Positions 17,568-25,897 of a stretch of 64,000 bases of DNA are shown here, one piece after another (within the stretch, counting starts at the first letter, position 1; every line of letters starts with the position of its first letter). Source of the DNA: Candidatus Pantoea formicae. GTDB taxonomy: Bacteria; Pseudomonadota; Gammaproteobacteria; Enterobacterales; Enterobacteriaceae. The translations under genes and the position numbers were made by a program. Location: the NCBI RefSeq assembly GCF_011752625.1, contig NZ_VWXD01000008.1, positions 62,001 through 126,000 of the forward strand, written 5' to 3'. Under the pieces are notes generated by a model. It saw only the letters and a program-made list of their open reading frames with translations. It had not been told where the DNA came from and searched no databases.

Positions 17568-18449
17568 TTAATCCTGAGAAGCTTCAAAAATCTTACGGAA
17601 CTCAGTTTTCTCTTCCGCTGTTAAAGGCTGTAATGGCATACGCGCATTGCCGGGTTTAAATCCAGCCAGCTCACAGCCGTACTTCACTTTCTGAATAAAT
17701 TTGCCCTCTTCCATGCTGGCCATAACCGGGAAAAGAGAGCGCATAACATTCTGTGCGCCTGTCAGATCGCCGCTACTGAACTTACGGTAGAAGTCACAGA
17801 TTTGATCCGGGAAACAGTTCGCCGGTCCGCAAATCCAGCTGCTTGCTCCCCACATAAAGAAATCAAACGCTACGTCATCGGAGCCACAAGAAAGCTGATA
17901 CTTATCCTGGTAGGTATTGCCAATCTCAACCGCACGTAAAACACTGCCGCTGCTCTCTTTAATACCAATGACTCGAGGGTGATCTTTGAAAGCCTCCAGC
18001 ACGCTAAAGCCAACTTCAACGTTTGTGCGGACAGGATAGTTATACAGGACCAGATTAATGTCACTGAATTCATTCAGGATCGCCTGATAATGACCAATGA
18101 GTTCCTCCTGGGTGGGAAGTGCGTAATACGGTGGAGCAATCAGCAGATTGTTGTATCCGGCATCCACCGTCTGCTTCACCTGCTCCAGTACTTCACGCGT
18201 ACAAGATCCATTGGCGCCTGCAATCAGGGTGCCGCGCTCGCCAACTACTGTTTTTACGGTTTTCAGAACCTGACGGCGCTCTTCATTGGTCAGTGCATAA
18301 TATTCGCCCGTCGAACCGAGAGGGACAAAACCACTTACGCCCGCTTTCAGCTGATATTCAAGAATGCCCGCCAGCTGATCATGGTCCACTGCACCCGCGT
18401 CATTAAACGGAGTGACCAGTGCAGGTAAAATACCTTTAAATTTCATCAT
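17568..18449 (-). CDS. Dihydrodipicolinate synthase family protein, probable pyrroline-4-hydroxy-2-carboxylate deaminase
   Basis: The 293-residue (beta/alpha)8 protein shows the DapA-family features: GSTGEYYALTNEER, the catalytic Tyr region LVLYNYPVRTNV, and the Schiff-base lysine in VIGIKESSGSV (about residue 164). In hydroxyproline operons this family member converts 1-pyrroline-4-hydroxy-2-carboxylate to 2-oxoglutarate semialdehyde and ammonia. N-acetylneuraminate lyase or DapA activity is less likely here. GGAGTAGTA precedes two adjacent ATG codons; the first is used. Confidence 0.86.
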   Translation of the reverse strand: MMKFKGILPALVTPFNDAGAVDHDQLAGILEYQLKAGVSGFVPLGSTGEYYALTNEERRQVLKTVKTVVGERGTLIAGANGSCTREVLEQVKQTVDAGYNNLLIAPPYYALPTQEELIGHYQAILNEFSDINLVLYNYPVRTNVEVGFSVLEAFKDHPRVIGIKESSGSVLRAVEIGNTYQDKYQLSCGSDDVAFDFFMWGASSWICGPANCFPDQICDFYRKFSSGDLTGAQNVMRSLFPVMASMEEGKFIQKVKYGCELAGFKPGNARMPLQPLTAEEKTEFRKIFEASQD

Positions 18450-18471
18450 TACTACTCCTGTGGGTCAGTTA

Positions 18472-19137
18472 TCAAAGGGCATAACGTCGTAACAAACGCG
18501 ACTCAACCACGCCAACCAGGCGCGTTAAAGGGAATGCCACAACGAAATAAATCACGGCGACCGCGCTCAAAAACTCCACCGGTCGCGCCGTACTGTTAGA
18601 GATGTTCTGACCAACAAACATCAGATCAGCCACCCCAACGGATGAAATCAGCGCGCTTTCTTTAAAGAGCGCGACCACATTTGAAAGTAAGGTCGGAACT
18701 GCTCTCAGCAGCGCCTGAGGAAAAATGACATAAAGAATTTTGGTCGCCGGGGTCAGGCTTAGTGCAACGCACGCATCATGCTGTTCGCCGGCAATGGATT
18801 TAAGCGAGCCACGAAAAGTTTCGCTGGTGATTGCCGCCATATACATCACCAGAGAGAGCGTCACACACGCCCAGGGGGCGATGTCGATGCGGAAAACGAC
18901 TGGGAAACAGAAAAACACCCAGAACAACTGAATAAGGAGAGGTGTCCCGCGAAAAAACTCAACGTAGAGCGTGACAACCCAGCGCAAAGGAGCGATGGGC
19001 GAGAGCCGCAGCAGGCTGATGACAAAGCCGGCCATACTGCCCAGCACCGCACAACTCAGCGTAAAGGCCAGCGTCATTCCTAACCCCTGCAACAGCACAT
19101 GCCAGTATGAAAATACCTGTGAAAAATCTAGTGTCAT
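18472..19137 (-). CDS. Polar amino acid ABC transporter permease
   Basis: A 221-residue HisM/GlnP-type membrane permease with about five membrane segments and the EAA loop region (SETFRGSLKSIAGEQHDACVALSLTPATKILYVIFPQALRAA-like block). The start at 19137 lies 10 bases after the previous permease; a longer frame to 19236 would overlap it. It forms a heterodimer with the next permease in the presumed hydroxyproline importer. Confidence 0.86.
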   Translation of the reverse strand: MTLDFSQVFSYWHVLLQGLGMTLAFTLSCAVLGSMAGFVISLLRLSPIAPLRWVVTLYVEFFRGTPLLIQLFWVFFCFPVVFRIDIAPWACVTLSLVMYMAAITSETFRGSLKSIAGEQHDACVALSLTPATKILYVIFPQALLRAVPTLLSNVVALFKESALISSVGVADLMFVGQNISNSTARPVEFLSAVAVIYFVVAFPLTRLVGVVESRLLRRYAL

Positions 19138-19147
19138 GATATGAGCC

Positions 19148-19819
19148 TCACCGCGCCGCTGCCGCGTCCTGACGACGCTCGATGTAGGAAACCAGCTGGG
19201 AAATCGGCAGAGAAAGCGCGAAGTAGATAAGCGCAATCAGCGTATAGGTTTCCAGAGGACGGTAACTTTCTGTCGCGATGTTCTTACCCACGTACATCAA
19301 ATCTGAAATCGCGACAATCGCGACCAGGGCTGTCTGTTGCAGTATTGAGATACCATTTGTCATCAGAACGGGAAGTGCGCTGCGGACGGCCTGCGGCAAT
19401 ACCACGTAGACAGTTTGTTGATAGCCACTCAACCCCAGGGCCACGCCCGCATCGTGATGCTCATGCGGCACCGCCTGAACGCCAGCACGGTAAGCCTCAG
19501 CATTGAATGCGGCCAGATTTAATCCCAACGCCAGGAATCCCATATAAATAGGATCAATAAAAAGATTAAACATCATCGGGACGCAGTAATAGAACCAGAC
19601 GATTTGCAGTAACACTGGCGTACAACGAAAGAACTCAATAAATAATTTCGTTGGCCAGCGTATGATGGCGATTGAGCTCATAGCCATCATGCAAAGAATA
19701 AACCCCAGCGTCAGCCCGAGAACATTTGCCATTAATGAAAGTTCAAGCGTTATTTTTAGACCTTCCCACAGCGCATCAAAATTACCGTTGAGAAAGTGAA
19801 AATTGAATTGATAGTTCAT
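19148..19819 (-). CDS. Polar amino acid ABC transporter permease
   Basis: A 223-residue permease with the conserved EAYRAGVQAVPHEHHDAGVAL region and FFRCTPVLLQIVWFYY, a signature of amino acid permeases of this family. AAGAGGTGA precedes the ATG at 19819. The gene is 10 bases downstream of the ATPase gene, and is the partner of the following permease. Confidence 0.87.
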   Translation of the reverse strand: MNYQFNFHFLNGNFDALWEGLKITLELSLMANVLGLTLGFILCMMAMSSIAIIRWPTKLFIEFFRCTPVLLQIVWFYYCVPMMFNLFIDPIYMGFLALGLNLAAFNAEAYRAGVQAVPHEHHDAGVALGLSGYQQTVYVVLPQAVRSALPVLMTNGISILQQTALVAIVAISDLMYVGKNIATESYRPLETYTLIALIYFALSLPISQLVSYIERRQDAAAAR

Positions 19820-19829
19820 CAATCACCTC

Positions 19830-20666
19830 TTAATTAAGATGCAGTACTTTTTCGAGAAATTCACGCGTACGGGTTTCTTGTGGGCAGGTGAATAACATTT
19901 CGGGATGTCCCTGTTCTACAACTTTTCCATTTGCACAGAAAATAACGCGTGAGGCGATATTGCGGGCAAAGTGCATATCATGCGTCACAATTATCATGGC
20001 CATTTTCTGATCTGCGAGTTGCATCATCACATTTTGTACTTCGGTCACCATCTCCGGATCCAGAGCCGAAGTCACTTCATCAAAAAGCATCAGTTCAGGT
20101 TCAAGCATCAGAGCACGTGCGATAGCAACACGCTGTTTCTGGCCGCCTGATAGCTGACTGGGATAGGCATGTAATTTACTCTCCAGACCAAAACGAGCCA
20201 GTAGAGCATGGGCTTTATCAGTTGCGACTTTCTTGTCGACATGATGCACTTTTACGGGAGCCAGGATGAGATTCTGCAGAACGGAGAGATGAGGAAACAG
20301 CGTGTAATGCTGAAATACCATCCCAATTTTCTTCTGGATATTATTATCGAGGATTTTGGCCTCTTTATGCTTATCTCCAACAATGTATTTTTTCTTTTGA
20401 AAATTGATATTGCCGCTTTGAATTCCTTCTAGTCCCATTAACACACGCAGCAGAGAACTCTTACCACTACCACTAGGACCAATAATCACAAGTCGATCGT
20501 CATTTTTCATACTGAGATCGAGATTATCCATCACCACCAATTCTCCGTATGCTTTACTCACGTTTTCCAGTTGAATTAATTCACCTTTGTTAAATTCATT
20601 AAGAAATAACGGGCGAACTTCATGTGGGCGCGTGGGGGCCGCCGCCAGATTGGTTGAGGCATTCAT
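19830..20666 (-). CDS. Amino acid ABC transporter ATP-binding protein
   Basis: The 278-residue ATPase has an N-terminal extension of about 40 residues before the ABC domain (LIQLENVSKAYGELVVMDNLDL), Walker A IGPSGSGKSSLLR, signature LSGGQKQRVAIARALM and Walker B ELMLFDEVTSALDPE. I used the ATG at 20666, which has GGAGG seven bases upstream; two ATG codons upstream fall too close to or before it. It energises uptake by the two following permeases. Confidence 0.88.
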   Translation of the reverse strand: MNASTNLAAAPTRPHEVRPLFLNEFNKGELIQLENVSKAYGELVVMDNLDLSMKNDDRLVIIGPSGSGKSSLLRVLMGLEGIQSGNINFQKKKYIVGDKHKEAKILDNNIQKKIGMVFQHYTLFPHLSVLQNLILAPVKVHHVDKKVATDKAHALLARFGLESKLHAYPSQLSGGQKQRVAIARALMLEPELMLFDEVTSALDPEMVTEVQNVMMQLADQKMAMIIVTHDMHFARNIASRVIFCANGKVVEQGHPEMLFTCPQETRTREFLEKVLHLN

Positions 20667-20726
20667 AGTCATTCCTCCGCTGCGTGCGGAATGCACACGG
20701 TTAATGTAATAAATGTATCTAGGAAT

Positions 20727-21560
20727 TTATTTTGTAGCGTTAGCCTGGAGCGAGGCCTGATTAACAAGTTGATCGATTTCGCCTGTCGCGCGACGCTGAT
20801 TTAGATAGATATTCAGCACTTCCATATCCGCTTCTGAAACAGAACGCGGCAAACCGAATGACACGCCCTGCTTAGCGAGAGCCGGCACAGGCATAATTTC
20901 TTTAGCCCAGTCAGGGTTAGCCAGCGCGAAGAGATGGTTTGTATCGCTTGCATCTACGAGAACATCTGCCCTGCGCGCCATAATGGCTAGCCGACTCTCG
21001 TCATTGCCCGGCATGCGCATAATTTTTCCTTTCTTTATCGCTGCGGAAATCGCTTTATCCTGTGAAGTTCCTGACATGACAGCAAACGTAATGCCTTCCT
21101 TGTCATAATCAGAGAGTTTGGTACCCAGCCCCGCAACCTTAGGGTTCTGCTTATTCACCAGGAATGAGATCTGGTAATCCTGTGCCGGCGCAGAGAAGCT
21201 AATAGCCAGTGCGCGCTCTGGCGTTTGGTTTAGTGCCATAGCCATATCCCATTTATCGCTCTGTAGTCCGGCCACCAGCGTGTCCCAACTGGCATCAACA
21301 AATTGGACTTTGACTTTCAACACGTTCTGACCGAAATCTCGACAAAGTTCGGCGAAGTAGCCGCTGTATTGTTGAGTTTTGGGGTCACGCATCACATAGG
21401 GTGCTGCAGGTGCCGCGCCACAGCGCAAAACCCCTTTTTGCTGAATGGCCTGCCAGAAATTGTCGGCGGCCAATGCGGATGATGCAGAAGCCAGCAACAT
21501 GCCGCTCAAGGCAAGACAACAAGAAATCTTTTTGATGATTGATATACGTACACTAACCAT
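20727..21560 (-). CDS. Amino acid ABC transporter periplasmic binding protein
   Basis: The 277-residue protein begins with a signal peptide (ISIIKKISCCLALSGMLLASASSALA) followed by a family 3 solute-binding domain (GVLRCGAAPAAPYVMRD, GYFAELCRDFG). GAGGTCGTT precedes the ATG. It is the first gene of the hydroxyproline block, as is usual for the highly expressed binding protein. The ligand is inferred from the catabolic genes downstream. Confidence 0.87.
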   Translation of the reverse strand: MVSVRISIIKKISCCLALSGMLLASASSALAADNFWQAIQQKGVLRCGAAPAAPYVMRDPKTQQYSGYFAELCRDFGQNVLKVKVQFVDASWDTLVAGLQSDKWDMAMALNQTPERALAISFSAPAQDYQISFLVNKQNPKVAGLGTKLSDYDKEGITFAVMSGTSQDKAISAAIKKGKIMRMPGNDESRLAIMARRADVLVDASDTNHLFALANPDWAKEIMPVPALAKQGVSFGLPRSVSEADMEVLNIYLNQRRATGEIDQLVNQASLQANATK

Positions 21561-21716
21561 AACGACCTCGTTCAGACGTTGATATTGCGAACAGGAACCG
21601 GATGATGAGTTATTTACTGCCTAACTGTGTGCAACTTTGTATGCAATGGAAGATTGGAGAATAGAAGCATGAAATTAACAAAGTCAACCAATACGGTTTA
21701 CTTATAATCAAACTTT

Positions 21717-21749
21717 GACGCCGATCGATGCTTTCATGTGACCGGCGTC
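21717..21749 (-). terminator. Weak hairpin after the LysR gene
   Basis: Arms GACGCCG and CGGCGTC with a 19-base loop lie 26 bases beyond the LysR stop codon on the minus strand. A good T-run is absent, so this is only a candidate terminator or an element in front of the transporter operon. Confidence 0.3.
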
Positions 21750-21774
21750 ATAAAAGGGGTATGCGGGAGGGGTA

Positions 21775-22719
21775 TTAGAGGTCGAGGGACTGGAGAAATT
21801 TTTCCAGAATGACGTTATCGCGTCTGCCAGAACGGGTGACGATGGCGATTTTACTGCTGAAATGCAGCCGCCGTGGTGAGAGGGCTCGCATCATTTTTTT
21901 TTCGACCCACTGCGCGGCGTAATGGTCAGGAAGGAAGCCGATGAACCGTCCTGTAAGGATAAGGAAAGCAATACCCTCACGATCTGAAGCCGTTGCCGTG
22001 CAGTTCAACATTTGATGCATGCCAATCCCCTCTGCGGCCATGCGAAAACTGGGCGCAATGGCATCGACTTTCATGAGTTCACTATCGTCGTGCTCGTGAG
22101 TTGCAGTGAAGAGACTGTGCTTGCTACTACAATAAAGCTCTGATTTTTCATCATACAACTGCGTGTAATCCAATCCCGATATCGGGGAGGTCATAGGCAA
22201 AGCACCCACGTGAAGCCTCCCATCCATCAGCCCGCGTTCAATATCTGCGGCCGTCATCATACTGATGTTTATCCGGATTTCGGGCCCGTTCGCCCGCAAT
22301 GCATCCAGTGCATGAGTGATTTTCATCCGCGGTTGGGTCACCAGATTATTGATGATGCCAATATTGAACTCGCCACGAAGTTGTTTGTGCATCTGATTGA
22401 CCTGTTGTCGAAAATTTTCAACCGCGGCCATCATGCTATCGCTGTGTCTGAGTATTTCACGCCCCTCATCGGTAAGAGCAAACCCCGCTCGCCCGCGCTG
22501 GCAAAGCCGCATGCCAAGACGTTTTTCCAGATCGCTCATGTTCAGGCTAATCGCGGAACGCGTTATGCCGAGCAGACCTTCAGCCGCTGAAAAGCTACCG
22601 CATTCGCTGACCGTTTTAAAAATGCGCAGTAACTTCAAATCAAAATCTGTGACCTGAGCCAGCGATTTGCTTTTCATATAGGTGAGATTTTCCATAACTG
22701 AAGTTGAGTTTATATGCAT
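21775..22719 (-). CDS. LysR family transcriptional regulator
   Basis: A 314-residue LysR protein with HTH FDLKLLRIFKTVSECGSFS and LLGITRSAISLNMSDLEKRLG, followed by an effector domain. The start is uncertain: ATG codons at 22719, 22695 and 22677 are all in frame and none has a strong binding site; 22677 would give the usual N-terminal length. It is divergent from the aminotransferase gene, with a palindromic LysR-type site between them, and probably controls it. Confidence 0.86.
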   Translation of the reverse strand: MHINSTSVMENLTYMKSKSLAQVTDFDLKLLRIFKTVSECGSFSAAEGLLGITRSAISLNMSDLEKRLGMRLCQRGRAGFALTDEGREILRHSDSMMAAVENFRQQVNQMHKQLRGEFNIGIINNLVTQPRMKITHALDALRANGPEIRINISMMTAADIERGLMDGRLHVGALPMTSPISGLDYTQLYDEKSELYCSSKHSLFTATHEHDDSELMKVDAIAPSFRMAAEGIGMHQMLNCTATASDREGIAFLILTGRFIGFLPDHYAAQWVEKKMMRALSPRRLHFSSKIAIVTRSGRRDNVILEKFLQSLDL

Positions 22720-22726
22720 TTAACTT

Positions 22727-22741
22727 AATCAATACTTGATT
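22727..22741. promoter_or_regulatory. LysR-type operator candidate
   Basis: AATCAATACTTGATT has perfect 6-bp arms around TAC. It lies in the 57-bp spacer between the divergent LysR and aminotransferase genes. Confidence 0.5.
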
Positions 22742-22776
22742 GCAAACTCTTCTCATACCCGTCAGGAGGAAACACC

Positions 22777-24108
22777 ATGTCTGATTTTGTCAACGTCGCA
22801 TCGCTTAACCTTAATGCACACTGGATGCCGTTCAGTGCTAACCGTAATTTTCATCGTGATCCGCGTTTTATTGTTTCCGCTCAAGGGCGGTTTTTGACGG
22901 ATGATAAAGGCCGACAGGTGTATGACAGTCTGTCAGGTCTGTGGACGTGCGGTGCGGGCCATACTCGCAGTCAAATCCAGGATGCCGTGGCAAAACAACT
23001 CGGCACTCTCGATTATTCTCCCGGGTTCCAGTATGGCCATGCGCTCTCTTTTCAGCTGGCCGATAAAATTGCTCAGCGTATGCCAGGCGATCTCAATCAC
23101 GTTTTCTTTACCGGTTCGGGTTCAGAATCTGCTGACACCGCGGTAAAGATGGCTCGTGCTTACTGGCGGATAAAAGGACAGCCAAGCAAAACCAAATTCA
23201 TTGGTCGAGCCCGTGGCTATCACGGGGTGAACATTGCGGGAACGAGCCTGGGCGGTATCGGCGGAAACCGTAAGATGTTTGGGCAATTTATGGATGTGGA
23301 TCACATCCCACATACGCTACAGGCTGATTTACCCTTTACTGCCGGACAGGCGGACACCGGTGGCGAAGCACTGGCAAATGAAATGCTCAAACTGATTGAG
23401 CTGCATGATGCCTCGAACATCGCCGCGCTGATTGTTGAGCCATTATCAGGGTCCGCTGGTGCCATCATCCCACCGAAAGGCTACCTTGATCGCCTGCGTG
23501 AGATATGTACGCAGCACAACATCCTGCTGATTTTCGATGAGGTCATCACCGGCTTTGGCCGCATGGGCCGCTGGAGCGGCGCAGAATATTTTGGCGTAAC
23601 GCCGGACATTCTGAACTTTGCCAAGCAGATCACCAATGGTTCCATCCCACTGGGGGGCGTCGTCGCCAGCAGTGAAATCTATAACACCTTCATGTCACAG
23701 GCATTGCCAGAACACGCCGTTGAATTTGCACATGGTTATACCTATTCCGCTCATCCGGTCGCCTGTGCCGCTGCGCTCGCAACCCTGGATCTGCTCGAAG
23801 GCGAAGCGCTAATCGCGCAATCTGCTGAACTGGCACCGCATTTTGAACGAACACTTCACTCTCTGAAAAGTTGCCCGAACGTCGTGGATATTCGCAACTG
23901 CGGACTGGTTGGCGCGATCCAGTTAGCGCCAAGAGATGCTGATGCCACCGTGCGCCCATTCGATGCAGGCATGGCGTTATGGAAGGCCGGTTTCTATGTA
24001 AGGTTTGGCGGCGATACCTTGCAGTTTGGACCGATGTTCAACACTCAACCTGCAGAACTGGATCGCCTTTTTGACGCAGTGGGTGAAGCGCTGCACCACA
24101 TCAACTGA
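22777..24108 (+). CDS. Class III aminotransferase, beta-alanine/omega-amino acid:pyruvate type
   Basis: A 443-residue PLP-dependent class III aminotransferase. It shows AHWMPFSANRNFHRDPR typical of omega-amino acid:pyruvate enzymes, the GSGSESADTAVKMARAYWR cofactor phosphate region, LLIFDEVITGFGR (Asp to the pyridine nitrogen) and the PLP lysine in LNFAKQITNG. The product would be a semialdehyde plus alanine. GAGGAAA precedes the ATG. It is controlled most likely by the divergent LysR gene and is not clearly part of the hydroxyproline pathway. Confidence 0.88.
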   Translation: MSDFVNVASLNLNAHWMPFSANRNFHRDPRFIVSAQGRFLTDDKGRQVYDSLSGLWTCGAGHTRSQIQDAVAKQLGTLDYSPGFQYGHALSFQLADKIAQRMPGDLNHVFFTGSGSESADTAVKMARAYWRIKGQPSKTKFIGRARGYHGVNIAGTSLGGIGGNRKMFGQFMDVDHIPHTLQADLPFTAGQADTGGEALANEMLKLIELHDASNIAALIVEPLSGSAGAIIPPKGYLDRLREICTQHNILLIFDEVITGFGRMGRWSGAEYFGVTPDILNFAKQITNGSIPLGGVVASSEIYNTFMSQALPEHAVEFAHGYTYSAHPVACAAALATLDLLEGEALIAQSAELAPHFERTLHSLKSCPNVVDIRNCGLVGAIQLAPRDADATVRPFDAGMALWKAGFYVRFGGDTLQFGPMFNTQPAELDRLFDAVGEALHHIN

Positions 24109-24259
24109 TTGAGGTCTGTGCGCTGGTATTTATGCTGCCCATAAAATGGCTCAGAGGAGGCGACTGGTACGAATCCGGCCTTTCCGAGGTCGCCTTATCA
24201 CCAGCGCCGCTCAACTGGTCTCATTTTATCTGTCTGGCTTCCCAGCCACAAAATTACCT

Positions 24260-24505
24260 CTAACTAAGTTGAACTTCTGGATACCAACCTCGCTCCCGGT
24301 GCGCTTCCAGAATCCGTTCACATGCCACCGCATAGGCCGCTTTACGCAGCGTAACGCCAAGTTCAAGTGATTTATTCCACACGACCAATGGCGCCTGTTC
24401 CATAGCGAGACACGATAAATTATTTAGCATTGACCTGTTCAACACGAACGGCACTGATGCAGGACAGGCATGATAAGTTGGGGTTGCGGTCGCTTCTTGC
24501 TGCAT
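24260..24505 (-). CDS. Small hypothetical protein coupled to LacI-type gene
   Basis: This 81-codon frame starts at an ATG that shares one base with the LacI stop codon (TGATG), the arrangement used for translational coupling. The product is not recognised; it has a mildly helical C-terminus (RKAAYAVACERILEAHRER) and no membrane segment. It could be a real small gene, a remnant of a larger one, or chance. Confidence 0.3.
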   Translation of the reverse strand: MQQEATATPTYHACPASVPFVLNRSMLNNLSCLAMEQAPLVVWNKSLELGVTLRKAAYAVACERILEAHRERGWYPEVQLS

Positions 24506-25512
24506 CAAAGATTAAACGGAGTAACAACATTCACTTTCGAGAAGGTGTCACTGTGATCAATAACAGGTAAAAAACCATGAAACGTCAGCAACGTTCTAAA
24601 AACCTCTCTGGCATCACTTTGTAAATCGTGCTGGATAACCGCATTAAGCTTGCGGTCGTTAAGGAGAAAGCGATTCTCTTCATCCACATCATGCCCAATG
24701 TAACTAATCACTCTGCGTCCCGCCTGTTTAAAGGCTCTGAGGATCGCAGCATTTCCACCGCCAACGCAATAAACCGCTTTCAAATTTGGATGTCGGTTTA
24801 ACGCATCCAGCATGACGTCAAACGTCATGCCGTCTACGCCATATCCTTCACTGACCCAAACAGGATTAACCGATGGCAGCATGCTTCTTAATCCCTGACA
24901 AAATCCCTGCACGCGCTGTTCTTCACCCAGAAAATTCTGGCTACTTAAAACCACAGCAACATCCAGTTCAGCTTCCTTGATCCATTGCGACATTAAGTAC
25001 GCAGCGGTCATGCCGGCCGAAATATTATCCATACCCACATAACGAAGCCTTTTACTGTCTGGGACATCAGTCACCAATGTCACTACGGGAATACGGTGCT
25101 TTTGTAACTCTTCAATAGTTTTACTGATGACAGTATTATTTTCTGCTTTAAGGATGATGCCATAGCTGTCATTTGCGCACTTCATCATGAGTTTCCTCAT
25201 TTCATTTGTGGTTATGGTTTCGACACAATGAAATCGCAAACGCAATTGGAACTCAGAAAAATGACTCATTTCATCTATGAGTGCATTACACACTAAACGA
25301 CTGAAGCGCTCGGGCGTGTGCAAAATAACATCGAAGGGGATGGTTCGTCCGCTCGCTAAACGGGTTCTTTCCTGCAACTCCAGATCTCTAATTGCCTGAT
25401 CTATTCGACGTTGTGTTTGGGCGTGTACCGCCCCTCTTCCATGCAGCGCGCGGTCAACCGTGGCCTTACTCACGCCAGCCTGAGCGGCTATTTGCTTGAG
25501 GGTGAACTTCAT
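24505..25512 (-). CDS. LacI family transcriptional regulator
   Basis: A 335-residue LacI-type regulator: HTH FTLKQIAAQAGVSKATVDRALHGRG at the N-terminus and a periplasmic-binding-protein-like effector domain ending in SYIGHDVDEENRFLLND. The HTH resembles the subfamily with VDRALHGRG that senses sugars through pentose- or inositol-like ligands. It is divergent from the second PQQ dehydrogenase across a 385-base spacer, so it may couple that oxidase to the presence of its sugar. Confidence 0.87.
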   Translation of the reverse strand: MKFTLKQIAAQAGVSKATVDRALHGRGAVHAQTQRRIDQAIRDLELQERTRLASGRTIPFDVILHTPERFSRLVCNALIDEMSHFSEFQLRLRFHCVETITTNEMRKLMMKCANDSYGIILKAENNTVISKTIEELQKHRIPVVTLVTDVPDSKRLRYVGMDNISAGMTAAYLMSQWIKEAELDVAVVLSSQNFLGEEQRVQGFCQGLRSMLPSVNPVWVSEGYGVDGMTFDVMLDALNRHPNLKAVYCVGGGNAAILRAFKQAGRRVISYIGHDVDEENRFLLNDRKLNAVIQHDLQSDAREVFRTLLTFHGFLPVIDHSDTFSKVNVVTPFNL

Positions 25513-25897
25513 TTTGAGGTCTTTTTGAGGTCTTTAAGTACTTTTGTTATTTAAATGTACATGATAATGTTTTGCCGCGTAACTAAATTTAAGCAAAAGT
25601 TTAAAAATGATAACTGAGACTTAAGCATTAGTTTGCAGATGCCAAATCTGCAAATTTTAAGATCAGGGTGAACGTCATGTATTAATTACATCTCAAACAT
25701 CCCATTTGGGTGGATTATGTCCACCTCGAACTCTCATTTAAATAATAACTCCTTGGTATATCTCTAAGGAGCGGTTAGCTATGCCTTATTTAAAAGGGCG
25801 AAAAGCTTTTTATCACGGGGAGCAATTAAAGCAAGATTCTTTTGAAACATGATCCTTACCAAAGGGATGGGTATTTTAACGCAAGGGTTACTTAATC
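25513..25897. promoter_or_regulatory. Divergent spacer with structured leader upstream of gcd copy 2
   Basis: The 385-base AT-rich spacer between the divergent LacI gene and the second PQQ dehydrogenase. It contains a hairpin with arms CTCCTT (25749-25754) and AAGGAG (25766-25771). The right arm contains the ribosome binding site of a 23-codon frame at 25781-25852. No clear LacI-type operator was found by eye. Confidence 0.45.
25781..25852 (+). CDS. Possible 23-residue leader peptide upstream of gcd copy 2
   Basis: An ATG with AGGAG eight bases upstream opens a 23-residue frame (begins MPYLKGRKAFYHGE, ends SFET). It ends 45 bases before the dehydrogenase start. It does not resemble the PQQ precursor PqqA, which needs a Glu and Tyr three residues apart in a conserved context. 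Its binding site can pair with CTCCTT just upstream, so translation may be conditional. Confidence 0.35.
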   Translation: MPYLKGRKAFYHGEQLKQDSFET

